Positions 17,281 through 24,502 of a stretch of DNA of 33,410 nucleotides are shown piece after piece. Positions within the stretch are counted from its first letter, which is position 1, and each line of letters starts with the position of its first letter. Under the pieces are notes generated by a model. The model saw nothing but the letters and a program-made list of their open reading frames with translations, ran no database searches and was not told where the DNA came from. The position numbers were made by a program, and so were the translations under genes. The DNA is from Xenophilus sp. L33 (lineage in GTDB: Bacteria; Pseudomonadota; Gammaproteobacteria; Burkholderiales; Burkholderiaceae_C): the NCBI RefSeq assembly GCF_009765735.1, contig NZ_LMUW01000207.1:1-33410 (forward strand), given 5' to 3'.

Positions 17281-17312
17281 GGCCCTCCGCCGGTTTCCCG
17301 GTTCGGAGGGCC
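17281..17312 (-). terminator. Strong hairpin resembling an intrinsic terminator, leftward reading
   Basis: GGCCCTCCG and CGGAGGGCC form a perfect 9-base stem with a 14-base loop. Read leftward it is followed by TTTTGTTG, as in a rho-independent terminator. It lies upstream of the leftward SDR gene, and no leftward gene is recognised to its right. It may end a lost gene or a small RNA, or act as an attenuator in the SDR leader. Confidence 0.55.
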
Positions 17313-17556
17313 TTCGCCGTCTCAGAGTTCCTTGGAGAGGTTTTGCTGCTTCGGTGAACTCAATGTGCGCTGTCGCGCGATGCGGCCGGATCAGCGATGG
17401 CCACCAGCGCGTGCAGGGAAGCACCTACGCCGCATCTACGCCGCATCCAACGGTCGCGTACGAGAGCATCGCTCGCTGCATATTTCGTCCCGGCCCGAAG
17501 CATGCGCTTGCCTGGGTCCCTAGATTGGGGTCGAGGCAACAACGTCGAGCCTTTCC
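17313..17556. other. Non-coding stretch with an 11-base tandem repeat, probably decayed sequence
   Basis: No convincing gene. CTACGCCGCAT occurs twice in tandem at 17425-17446. Bases 17524-17556 continue the reading frame of the following hydrolase back to a TAG stop at 17521. They encode a stretch that looks like a damaged version of the missing family N terminus. Confidence 0.4.
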
Positions 17557-18375
17557 GTGGCGCAGAGGATCGAGGGCCGGTCCTGGCGCGATGCGCTGTG
17601 CGAGGCCGGCTTCGATGTCTGGGCATTCGACTTCTACGGCTTCGGTCGTTCCGATCGCTACGCGGAGATGGATGCGCCGGCGGATCGAACAGGACCGCTC
17701 TGCCTGGCCGCCGACGGTGTGCAGCAGCTCGATAAGGTGGTGAGCTTCATCCTCGCGCACGAGCGACGGGCCTCGCTGTCGTTCATCTCCCATTCGTGGG
17801 GTTCGATGCCCGTCGGCCTCTTCGCCGCGAAGCAGGCGGCCCCGATCGACCGCTGGGTCATGTTCGCGCCGTTGGCCCGGCGCGCGCCGATCCGCTACGA
17901 GACGCTGCCGACGGGTCCGGCATGGCGGCTCATCTCGGCCGAAGCGCAATGGGACCGCTTCGTCGAGGACGTGCCGCCGGATCAACGCCCGGTACTGTCA
18001 CGGGAGATGTTCGACGACTGGGCCCGGGCCTACCTGGCGACCGACCCCGACGCTTCGACCCACCAGCCACCGGCTGTCAGGGTGCCGAGCGGTCCGTTCG
18101 TCGAGATCCTGCGCGCCTGGCACGGCAGCCTGGCCTACGACCCGTCGCAGGTGCGCGCGCCGATCGCCATCGTTCGCGGCGCCTGGGACGGTCTGGTGAC
18201 CGACGCGGATGCGCGCTGGCTGTTCGACGCCTTCACGCACTGCACCAACAAGCGCGACATCAAGATCGGCCGAGGCACGCACCTCATGCTGTTCGAGCAG
18301 ATGCGGCATGCGCTCTGGAAGGCCAGCATCGAATTCCTGAAGGGCGACGAACCCGGCGTTTCGCCTGGCCTTTAG
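17557..18375 (+). CDS. Alpha/beta-hydrolase, apparently 5'-truncated (possible pseudogene)
   Basis: The open frame gives 272 residues from GTG 17557. It has a nucleophile elbow SHSWGS (Ser80), an acidic residue in RGAWDGLVTDAD and a His in GRGTHLMLFEQ, so most of the catalytic core is present. It begins at IEGRSWRDALCEAGFDVWAFD, which in relatives follows an HG oxyanion motif and a first beta strand of about 40-60 residues; these are missing. In-frame codons just upstream (17524-17556) read GVEATTSSLSV, resembling a family HGATxPSSLSV segment with the HG lost, and then meet a TAG stop. No ribosome site precedes the GTG. It may be inactive. It ends 4 bases from the convergent stop of the next gene. 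Confidence 0.7.
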   Translation: MAQRIEGRSWRDALCEAGFDVWAFDFYGFGRSDRYAEMDAPADRTGPLCLAADGVQQLDKVVSFILAHERRASLSFISHSWGSMPVGLFAAKQAAPIDRWVMFAPLARRAPIRYETLPTGPAWRLISAEAQWDRFVEDVPPDQRPVLSREMFDDWARAYLATDPDASTHQPPAVRVPSGPFVEILRAWHGSLAYDPSQVRAPIAIVRGAWDGLVTDADARWLFDAFTHCTNKRDIKIGRGTHLMLFEQMRHALWKASIEFLKGDEPGVSPGL

Positions 18376-18379
18376 CGCA

Positions 18380-18781
18380 TCAGCCCTTCATGGCCTTCAT
18401 GTCGGCCTTGGCGCGATCGTGGTCGGCCTTGGCCTGGTTGACGCAAGCGCTCTTGGCGTCACCGGACTGGTCGTCGCACTTTTCCTTCGCGACGTTGTAG
18501 TTCATGTCGGCCTTGGCCTCGGCCACGCTCTTCGCATTGCTGGTCGACGGCTTGTACTGCTGTTCCAGTTCGGCGCGCGAGACCTTCTCGGTGCCCTTGG
18601 CCTGCTCCATGCAGACATCCTTGGCGTTGTCCTTCAACGTGTCGCACTGCGCCTTCGCGACCTTGTAGTTGGCCTCGATCTTTTCCTTGGCGACGTTGTA
18701 TTCGTCCTTGGTCATGGCGTTGGCGCTCGACATGGCAACGAAGCCGCTGGCGATCGCGAGTACAAGCAGATGTCTCTTCAT
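18380..18781 (-). CDS. Periplasmic Lys/Ala-rich protein with duplicated Cys-containing repeat
   Basis: The 133-residue protein has a Sec signal peptide (MKRHLLVLAIASGFVAMSSANA). Its helical mature region contains two related units: NYKVAKAQCDTLKDNAKDVC and NYNVAKEKCDDQSGDAKSAC, each with two Cys and followed by x-x-AK. Proteins of this kind are common in Burkholderiales and are often just called hypothetical or TolA-like; no activity is established that I know of. Paired Cys in each unit suggest two intra-helix-hairpin disulfides. The start ATG 18781 has GAGG upstream. It converges with the truncated hydrolase, leaving 4 bases between the stop codons. Confidence 0.85.
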   Translation of the reverse strand: MKRHLLVLAIASGFVAMSSANAMTKDEYNVAKEKIEANYKVAKAQCDTLKDNAKDVCMEQAKGTEKVSRAELEQQYKPSTSNAKSVAEAKADMNYNVAKEKCDDQSGDAKSACVNQAKADHDRAKADMKAMKG

Positions 18782-18905
18782 GATGGTTCCCTCATCGAGT
18801 TGGATTTCAAAGCACCAGGCGAGAGGCGTGCCCCGCTGCCTGGTAGGCGAACCATAGAAACCAAATGTCACAGGGCTGGTAGGACGCTGCCGTATGAAGA
18901 AGGAG

Positions 18906-18935
18906 GCCGGCGCCGGTTGAATTCCTCCCGCCGGC
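18906..18935 (-). terminator. Possible weak terminator after the small membrane protein
   Basis: GCCGGCG and CGCCGGC form a 7-base stem with a 16-base loop, just beyond the stop of the leftward gene ending at 18943. The following leftward bases are CTCCTTCTTC, only moderately T-rich. Confidence 0.3.
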
Positions 18936-18942
18936 TTTGCGC

Positions 18943-19152
18943 TCAACGCCAGGTCTGGAACATGGTCACCGCGAAGGCAGCCAAAGCCACGAGTCCAACG
19001 ACGAAGAGGAGCACAAGCACGGCATCCAGTCGGTCCAGGGCCATGTCTTCCTTCTCTTCCAGAATCCGCAAGTGCGAAGTCGACTCCCATTGTCTAAGCT
19101 GGTCCTGGTAGACCTGCGGGAGGTCGGCGAACGTCTGGACAGCCTTGGGCAT
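18943..19152 (-). CDS. Small single-span membrane protein of unknown function
   Basis: This 69-residue protein begins MPKAVQTFADLPQVYQDQLRQWESTSH and has a charged amphipathic region (HLRILEEKEDMALDRLD). One C-terminal transmembrane helix (AVLVLLFVVGLVALAAFAVTMF) ends in TWR. I see no named family. The start ATG 19152 is chosen because AGGTG lies just upstream and the N-terminal extension in the longer frame is unlike a protein. It is divergent from the AEC transporter gene across a region of about 200 bases. Confidence 0.6.
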   Translation of the reverse strand: MPKAVQTFADLPQVYQDQLRQWESTSHLRILEEKEDMALDRLDAVLVLLFVVGLVALAAFAVTMFQTWR

Positions 19153-19244
19153 GGTGTTGCACCTGGACAAAATGGTGGCTGCACTTTGCGCAGCCCGCGC
19201 TGCGTCCGGAGTCGGCGGACGCCGCGTTCGGATGAGGGCGTGGC

Positions 19245-19278
19245 CATCGGGACGGGAGATCAACCATTGGGACGGGAG
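19245..19278 (+). repeat. Pair of 14-base direct repeats upstream of the AEC transporter
   Basis: CATCGGGACGGGAG (19245-19258) and CATTGGGACGGGAG (19265-19278) match at 13 of 14 positions and are spaced 20 bases start to start, about two helical turns. The second copy overlaps the left end of the 44-base element. It could be a tandem binding site for a regulator. Confidence 0.4.
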
Positions 19279-19310
19279 GCGCACTGCCGGCGGCCCCCGA
19301 TTCCTACGAT
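19267..19310 (+). promoter_or_regulatory. 44-base conserved upstream element, copy 1 (AEC transporter)
   Basis: Begins TTGGGACGGGAGGCGCAC and ends CGATTCCTACGAT, 39 bases before the transporter ATG. The same length and the same two ends occur at 26543-26586 and 28982-29025. A shared promoter or operator is inferred. Confidence 0.5.
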
Positions 19311-19349
19311 CGAGTCATCGCATCCAGGAGCAGGTGGAGGGCCGCATTC

Positions 19350-20276
19350 ATGCATCTCGTGGAAATGATTCTTCCGATCCTCGCGATCGTCGCGGCCGGC
19401 TGGCTCGCGCGCACCACCGGCTACCTCCCGCGCGAGCTGGCGCCCTTGCTGACGCGCTTCGCCTACTGCATCGCCATGCCCGCGCTGGTGTTCCTGACGA
19501 TCGGGGACGAGTCGCTGCGCTCGTTGCTCGACGTGCGCTTCATCGTGGCCTTCGGAGGCGGCTCGATGGTCTCTTTCGCTGCGGCGATGGCGATCGCGCG
19601 TCTGTGGCGCGGCGCGAGCCTCGGCAGCAGCGCGATGATCGGCGCCACCGTCGCGATGACCAACACGGCCTTCATCGCACTGCCGATCCTGAAGACGCTC
19701 TACGGCCGCCCCGGCGTGCTCGCCGCGGCAATCGCGACCATCTTCATCGGCGTCGTCATGGTGCCGATGATGGTCGTGCTGCTGGAGATCGGCCGTTCCG
19801 CCGGGTCGCGGGCGATCCGGCTCGGGCCGCTGCTCCGGCCGATCGTCACCAATCCGCTCGTGCTCTCGACCATCCTCGGGCTGGCCTGGTCGGTCAGCGG
19901 CCTGGGCATGCCGCAGCCGCTCGACACCTTCCTCGGCGTGCTCGGTGACGCATTGACGCCTTGCGCGCTCTTCGCGATCGGTCTCGAACTGACGCTCGGC
20001 GACCTTCGCGAACGGCTGTCGTTGTACACGCTGCTGACGCTGGCCAAGCTGCTGCTGGTGCCGCTCGTGGTGTACCTGCTCTGCCTGGCCATCGGGCTCG
20101 ATCGGAACGCGATGGTGGCCGCGGTCGTCTGCGCGGCCGTGCCGACCGGCAAGAGCGTCTACATCCTCGCCGTCGAATACGACACGGAGAAGACGATGGT
20201 GGGCGCGGTCATTTCGCTGTCGACGCTGCTCTCGATCGTCACGATGATCGGCTGGCTTGCCGTGGCGCGCGCCTAG
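19350..20276 (+). CDS. AEC (auxin efflux carrier) family transporter
   Basis: The 308-residue polytopic inner-membrane protein has the AEC/BART-superfamily layout of two halves of about five helices each. Features include an N-terminal PILAIVAAGWLARTTGYL, the central TNTAFIALPILKTLYG with its conserved Asn, and the second-half AAVPTGKSVYILAVEY. Members export or import organic acids and similar small anions; the substrate here is unknown. Its stop codon overlaps that of the convergent AraC regulator through the shared CTAG (20273-20276). The gene is preceded by a copy of the 44-base element and a pair of direct repeats, so specific regulation is likely. Confidence 0.9.
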   Translation: MHLVEMILPILAIVAAGWLARTTGYLPRELAPLLTRFAYCIAMPALVFLTIGDESLRSLLDVRFIVAFGGGSMVSFAAAMAIARLWRGASLGSSAMIGATVAMTNTAFIALPILKTLYGRPGVLAAAIATIFIGVVMVPMMVVLLEIGRSAGSRAIRLGPLLRPIVTNPLVLSTILGLAWSVSGLGMPQPLDTFLGVLGDALTPCALFAIGLELTLGDLRERLSLYTLLTLAKLLLVPLVVYLLCLAIGLDRNAMVAAVVCAAVPTGKSVYILAVEYDTEKTMVGAVISLSTLLSIVTMIGWLAVARA

Positions 20277-21358
20277 ATGGGCCGGTGCACCAGCATCTCG
20301 AGGTTCTCGCGGAAGCTCCTCGGATGGGACGCCTCGGCCAGGCGCTCGGGAATCCGCGTGGACAGGGCCTGGCCGACCGCTTCTCGCGGCGCATAGCCGA
20401 ACTGCTCCCGAAAGGCCCGGCTGAACTGCGAGGCCGAGTTGAAGCCATGGTCGCTCGCGATCCGTTCGATGTAGCGACGTTCGCCCGGCTTGGACAGGGC
20501 CGCGTGGGCCCGCGCCAGGCGCCGCTCGCGAATGTAGTTCGAGACGCCTCCGAGCGGCTCGAAGAGCCTGTAGAGCGCCGACCGCGAGACTCGGAACTCA
20601 CGGCACAACACGTCGGCCGAGAGCCCGGCGTCGAGCAGATGCTCTTCGATGTACTTGCGGGCCAGCCGTGTGAGGTTCATGTCGATCACCGGCCGTGCCA
20701 GGCCGAGGGAATCGATCGACGGCGCCAGGCTCGCCATCAGCAAGTGCAGGGTGGCCGACAGGACGCCGGGCGCCGATTCGAGCGAGATGTCCGACAGATG
20801 CTGGTCGAGGAGGATCAGATGCTCCGCCAGCAGGTTCGAGGCGATGCCGCGCGGAATGGCGCCGTGCAGGTCGAGCGGGCGAGGCAGCAGCGCGTCGACG
20901 GCGTCCCGCGGAACCGCGAGGGCGAGGCCTTCTCCGGCGGCGATGTCCAGGGTGTTCGGTCGCGTCATGTCGACCAGCACGGGCTGCATGGCATTCGCCT
21001 GGACCCACGTGGACCCGCCGCCGATCCGCATCGATCCGGAACGACGTATCCACACCATGTAGTGATCGAGCTGGTCCCGGCGCACATGCTGGCGTCCGCG
21101 AACCATCTGCACTGCCGGAAAGTGGCCGGAGAGCAGCGCCATGCCGGAGGTGACCCAGGTCCGCCCCTCGACCACGTAGTCGTTCCCGACCGGGCGCGTG
21201 GGCACGGGAATGTCGACGGTCTCGACCAGTTGGCTGTGCCACTGCGCATGTCGCTCGCGCACCGGAACTTCGCGGTTCGAGAAATGCGTGACGATGGCCG
21301 CCCTGGGCTGCGCGGCGGGCGGCGCCTGCCCGCTGGATCGAGGGGGATTCGGTTCCAT
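20273..21358 (-). CDS. AraC-family transcriptional regulator
   Basis: The 361-residue protein has an N-terminal sensing domain like the AraC-binding-like region (HFSNREVPVRERHAQWHSQ onwards, with a GGGSTWVQANAMQPVLVDM strand region). A C-terminal pair of helix-turn-helix units follows (about 270-345), with LSADVLCREFRVSRSALYRLF and the signature IASDHGFNSASQFSRAFREQFG. It probably controls the divergent dienelactone-hydrolase-like gene, whose start is 130 bases away, and perhaps the convergent transporter. The start ATG 21358 is supported by GGAG 5-6 bases upstream. Confidence 0.92.
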   Translation of the reverse strand: MEPNPPRSSGQAPPAAQPRAAIVTHFSNREVPVRERHAQWHSQLVETVDIPVPTRPVGNDYVVEGRTWVTSGMALLSGHFPAVQMVRGRQHVRRDQLDHYMVWIRRSGSMRIGGGSTWVQANAMQPVLVDMTRPNTLDIAAGEGLALAVPRDAVDALLPRPLDLHGAIPRGIASNLLAEHLILLDQHLSDISLESAPGVLSATLHLLMASLAPSIDSLGLARPVIDMNLTRLARKYIEEHLLDAGLSADVLCREFRVSRSALYRLFEPLGGVSNYIRERRLARAHAALSKPGERRYIERIASDHGFNSASQFSRAFREQFGYAPREAVGQALSTRIPERLAEASHPRSFRENLEMLVHRPI

Positions 21359-21487
21359 GGTGCTCCGCGCGAAGGGCTCGGGAGGAAGATCGGCGCTGCT
21401 ATTTTGCCGGTTGAAGCCGGCGTCGACAATTCGACGCGGCTGTGGCAAAAGCTGACGTCCGATTGATCCAACCAAGGTGAAACGAGC

Positions 21488-22330
21488 ATGTGTGATTCGA
21501 ACGACCAGGCAGAACTCAGGAAATACACCCGCCGCGACTTCGCGACATGGGCCGCATCCGCCGGCCTGTTGACCGCGCTGCCTGCCGTGGCCAATGCGGC
21601 GGCGGTGGCCGAGCGCGAGGTGAGCATCGTCACGCCGGACGGCAACTGCGACGCGTACTTCGTCGCACCCACGTCGGGCGCCGCTCCCGGTGTGGTGGTG
21701 TGGCCCGACGTGTTCGGACTGCGCCCGGCCTTCAGGCAGATGGGCAAGCGGCTGGCCGAATCGGGCTACAGCGTGCTGGTCGTGAACCCCTTCTATCGGC
21801 AGAAGAAGGCGCCGACCGCGGCGCAGGGCGGCCAGACGCCGATCGCCGAAGTGATGCCGCTGATGCAGGCGCTGACACCGGCCACGAACCTGACCGATGC
21901 GAAGGCCTTCGTGGCCTGGCTCGACGCCCAACCCGAAGTGGACAAGGCGCGCAAGCTGGGCACCACCGGCTACTGCATGGGCGGTCCGATCGCGGTGCGC
22001 ACCGCCACGGTCGCGCCCGGCCGCGTCGGTGCGGTCGGCACCTTCCACGGCGCCGCGATGGTGACCGCGGCGCCCGACAGCCCGCATCGCCTGGTCGGCC
22101 AGACGAAGGCGCGCTACCTGGTGGCCGTGGCCGAAAGCGACGACAAGAAGGATCCCGAAGCCAAGGTCGCCCTGCGCACCGCTTTCGACAGCGCGAAGCT
22201 GCCTGCCGAGGTCGAGGTCTACCCCGCGGCTCACGGCTGGTGTCCGCCCGACACGCAGGTCTACGACGCCGTGCAGGCCGAGCGCGCGTGGACGCGTCTG
22301 CTGGCGACCTTCGGCACGGCGCTCGCCTGA
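21488..22330 (+). CDS. Dienelactone-hydrolase-family protein with a Tat signal
   Basis: The 280-residue protein has a twin-arginine leader (YTRRDFATWAASAGLL, R15-R16) ending near residue 40, so it is probably folded before export to the periplasm. The mature part is an alpha/beta-hydrolase of the dienelactone hydrolase family with a Cys nucleophile in GYCMGG (Cys163) and His249 in AAHGW; an acidic residue in ESDDKKD would complete the triad. Dienelactone hydrolases open lactone rings in chloroaromatic breakdown, but many homologues act on other esters. It is divergent from the AraC regulator, and AAGGTG precedes the ATG by about 8-10 bases. Confidence 0.9.
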   Translation: MCDSNDQAELRKYTRRDFATWAASAGLLTALPAVANAAAVAEREVSIVTPDGNCDAYFVAPTSGAAPGVVVWPDVFGLRPAFRQMGKRLAESGYSVLVVNPFYRQKKAPTAAQGGQTPIAEVMPLMQALTPATNLTDAKAFVAWLDAQPEVDKARKLGTTGYCMGGPIAVRTATVAPGRVGAVGTFHGAAMVTAAPDSPHRLVGQTKARYLVAVAESDDKKDPEAKVALRTAFDSAKLPAEVEVYPAAHGWCPPDTQVYDAVQAERAWTRLLATFGTALA

Positions 22331-22340
22331 GCGCCGAAGT

Positions 22341-22973
22341 TCAGCTCATTTCCTCCGAGCCGATCCAGCGGCAACCGGCCTGGCCGGCCATCGCTGCCTC
22401 GAGCAAGGCCGCTGCGATGGCACCGGCGGGATTGACCTGGAACCTCTTCGGAAGGACGGGGCCCAGCGTTCGGGCCAGCGTCAGCGCCATGCCTTCCGCC
22501 CGCCGCGCCTCATCGCGTTCGCCACCGATCAGGCTCGGCCGGCAGATCGTCAACGACCGGAATCCGATCTGCCGGATGTCCCTTTCGACTTCACCCTTGG
22601 TGCGGGTGTAGAAGAAGCGGGAATTCGCCGAAGCTCCCAGGGCCGTCACGATCGCGAAGCTCCGGACGCCCGCGTCGTGCGCCGCCCGGGCGAACGCGAC
22701 CGGCAGTTCGTGGTCGACGTGGCGAAACGCCGCCTTCGAGCCGGCGATGGCCTGGGTCGTCCCCAAGGCGCAGATGGCCGCGTCGGGCTTCCATTGCGCG
22801 ACAAGCGGCACCAGCGTCTCGAGCCGCTGCGCGACGGGGTTGGTCAGTCCGGTGGCGGGCGGCAAGGGCTTGCGCGTGGGCGCGATCACCTCGGAAATGG
22901 CCGGGCTCGCCAGTGCGAGCTTCAACGTGCGACTTCCCACCAGCCCGGTCGCGCCCAACAGCAGCAGCTTCAT
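22341..22973 (-). CDS. NAD(P)-binding atypical SDR-like protein
   Basis: The 210-residue protein has an N-terminal Rossmann motif GATGLVGS (7-14), then AICALGTT and FFYTRTKGEVERDI with the Lys expected in the atypical-SDR active region, and ICRPSLIGGERDE. It resembles the NAD(P)H-binding family of short epimerase-like proteins (HTATIP2-like). The substrate is unknown. It lies 15 bases downstream of the truncated SDR on the same strand, so the two were probably one transcript. It converges with the dienelactone-hydrolase-like gene (10 bases between stops). Confidence 0.85.
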   Translation of the reverse strand: MKLLLLGATGLVGSRTLKLALASPAISEVIAPTRKPLPPATGLTNPVAQRLETLVPLVAQWKPDAAICALGTTQAIAGSKAAFRHVDHELPVAFARAAHDAGVRSFAIVTALGASANSRFFYTRTKGEVERDIRQIGFRSLTICRPSLIGGERDEARRAEGMALTLARTLGPVLPKRFQVNPAGAIAAALLEAAMAGQAGCRWIGSEEMS

Positions 22974-22988
22974 CTTCGCAGTCTCCAG

Positions 22989-23723
22989 TCACTCGGACGG
23001 CCGTCCCTGGGCCGCGTTCAAAACGGCTTCCCAACGGCTCCAGTTGTCCATGCGCGATGCATGCACGGCACGCAGCTTGTCGATCATCCTCGAACCGAGC
23101 ACCAGCCGGAGCGGCGGTTGCTCGGCGTCCACGGCCGCGAAGATGGCCGCGGTCGTGGCGGCCGGATCGCCGACATGCTCGGGCTTGAACGAAGCACGGA
23201 CCGTGCGGCGGATCGGGTCGTAGGCCTCGAGCGTCGGCGGCATCCGCACCGACGAACCGAAGCCGGTGGCGAAATGATCCGGCTCGATGATCGTGACCTT
23301 GATCCCGAAGGCCGCCACCTCGCCGGCGAGCGCCTCCGACATGGCTTCGATCACGAACTTGCTGGCCGTATAGCTCCCGCCGGTCGGAAAGCCGATCAGG
23401 CCGCCGATGCTCGACACCGTCAGGATGTGGCCGCTGCCCTGCGCCCGCAGGAGCGGCAGCGCGGCCTGGACGACGGACAGCGTCCCGAAGACGTTGGTGT
23501 CGAAGTTGGCCCGGACCTGCGCCGGTTCCAGTTCCTCGATGGCGCCCATGTAGCCGTAGCCGGCGTTGCACAGGACGACGTCGAGGCGCCCGAAATGGCG
23601 GTGCCCCTGCTGCACGGCCTCGAAGACCGCTTCCCGGTCGGCGACATCGAGCGGCAGCGTCAGCACGGCATCGCCATGCGCCTGGCCCAGGGCGTCGGGC
23701 AGTGAAACATCCAGAGCCACCAC
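22989..23723 (-). pseudogene. Short-chain dehydrogenase/reductase lacking its N-terminal cofactor motif
   Basis: The frame gives 244 residues. It matches SDRs from LDVADREAVFEAV onwards, with LCNAGYG (52-58), the catalytic Ser104/105, and Tyr118 and Lys122 (YTASK). The family's first about 30 residues, including the Gly-rich TGxxxGxG cofactor motif, are missing. In-frame codons upstream add only VRAGRWV before a TGA stop at 23744-23742. The putative starts are two GTG codons at 23723 and 23720, with no ribosome site. The end overlaps the start of the divergent TetR gene, so no room remains for promoters. It is most likely a deletion product that cannot bind NAD(P) normally; expression as a shortened protein cannot be excluded. 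Confidence 0.7.
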
Positions 23724-24304
23724 CCAGCGACCTGCGCGAACTCAAGCGCCAGATGACCCTCGACCGGATCGCCGAGGAAGGGCTGAGGCTCTTCGTCGAG
23801 AACGGCTACGACGCGACGACGCTCGATGCGATCGCGGCGGCGGCGGGCATCTCGCGCCGCACGTTTTTCTACTACCTGACGTCCAAGGAAGACGTGCTGC
23901 TCGCGCACGAGAGCGGCAAGTTCCCGCGGGCGCTCCGATCGACCTTTCTCCAGCAATCGCCCCGCCAGTCCCCGATGGCCGCGGCACGGAAGACCTTGCT
24001 GGCGCTGGCCTCCCTCTACGAGAACAAGGAGTCGATCCTCGCCGACCGCATCCTGCGTTCGATCGAGGCGCTGCGGCTGCGCAAGGAGGCGCAGCTCGTG
24101 CAGATGGAAGAGGTGCTGGCCGAGGCGATGTACGAGATGTGGCCCGACCCGGCCCGGCGCGCCGTGCTTCGACTCGAGGCCATGGTCGCCATGGGCACGC
24201 TGCGGGTCGCCAAGGAGCAATGGCGGCAGGAGGAAGCCGCGCAGCCGCTGGCGCACTACGTCGACCGGGCCTTCGATCTGCTCGACCGTCCGTCGAAGCG
24301 ATAG
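23702..24304 (+). CDS. TetR-family transcriptional regulator
   Basis: The 200-residue protein has an N-terminal helix-turn-helix domain: DRIAEEGLRLFVENGYDATTLDAIAAAAGISRRTFFYYLTSKEDVLLAH (about residues 21-69) is a clear TetR signature. The C-terminal helical ligand domain is less conserved. The apparent start is GTG 23702; the LRELKRQ segment before the domain also looks native, whereas the first 9 residues (MKHPEPPPS) lie in sequence shared with the opposite-strand SDR. It would normally repress the divergent SDR. The lost intergenic region means both its promoter and its operator may be missing. Confidence 0.88.
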   Translation: MKHPEPPPSDLRELKRQMTLDRIAEEGLRLFVENGYDATTLDAIAAAAGISRRTFFYYLTSKEDVLLAHESGKFPRALRSTFLQQSPRQSPMAAARKTLLALASLYENKESILADRILRSIEALRLRKEAQLVQMEEVLAEAMYEMWPDPARRAVLRLEAMVAMGTLRVAKEQWRQEEAAQPLAHYVDRAFDLLDRPSKR

Positions 24305-24332
24305 CGACTTCGAACGGCGTACGCCCGAAGCA

Positions 24333-24361
24333 ATGAATCGGATCGCAATTGGCCGATTCAT
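24333..24361. repeat. 9-base inverted repeat downstream of the TetR gene
   Basis: ATGAATCGG and CCGATTCAT are perfectly complementary with an 11-base spacer. It is not followed by T-rich sequence, so a binding site or RNA structure is more likely than a terminator. Confidence 0.35.
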
Positions 24362-24399
24362 GACTCCGATTTGCAATGTCGAGAAGCCAATTCTTGCAG

Positions 24400-24423
24400 C
24401 CCGCTGACAGCAATGTCAGCGGG
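24400..24423 (+). terminator. Perfect 10-base hairpin with GCAA loop, likely intrinsic terminator
   Basis: CCCGCTGACA and TGTCAGCGGG pair perfectly around a GCAA tetraloop (a stable GNRA loop). The following bases are ATTCTTC on the + strand. It probably ends TetR transcription, about 95 bases after the stop, and insulates the ligase gene. Confidence 0.65.
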
Positions 24424-24444
24424 ATTCTTCACTCGCGTCGAGAG

Positions 24445-24475
24445 TTGTACGCAAATCGCTTAATTGTCCTAATAT
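24445..24475 (+). promoter_or_regulatory. Candidate sigma-70-type promoter of the ligase-domain gene
   Basis: TTGTAC (24445-24450) and TAATAT (24470-24475) resemble -35 and -10 boxes, with a 19-base spacer that is slightly long. The region 24440-24500 is AT-rich compared with everything around it. The ligase start is 28 bases further. Confidence 0.45.
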
Positions 24476-24502
24476 AGAAACGAAAGTACACACGGTGATT
24501 GT

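Noticed and set aside
17425..17446. 11-base tandem repeat as a CRISPR or mobile-element trace
   Set aside because: Two short adjacent copies without spacers or flanking inverted repeats; likely chance or replication slippage.
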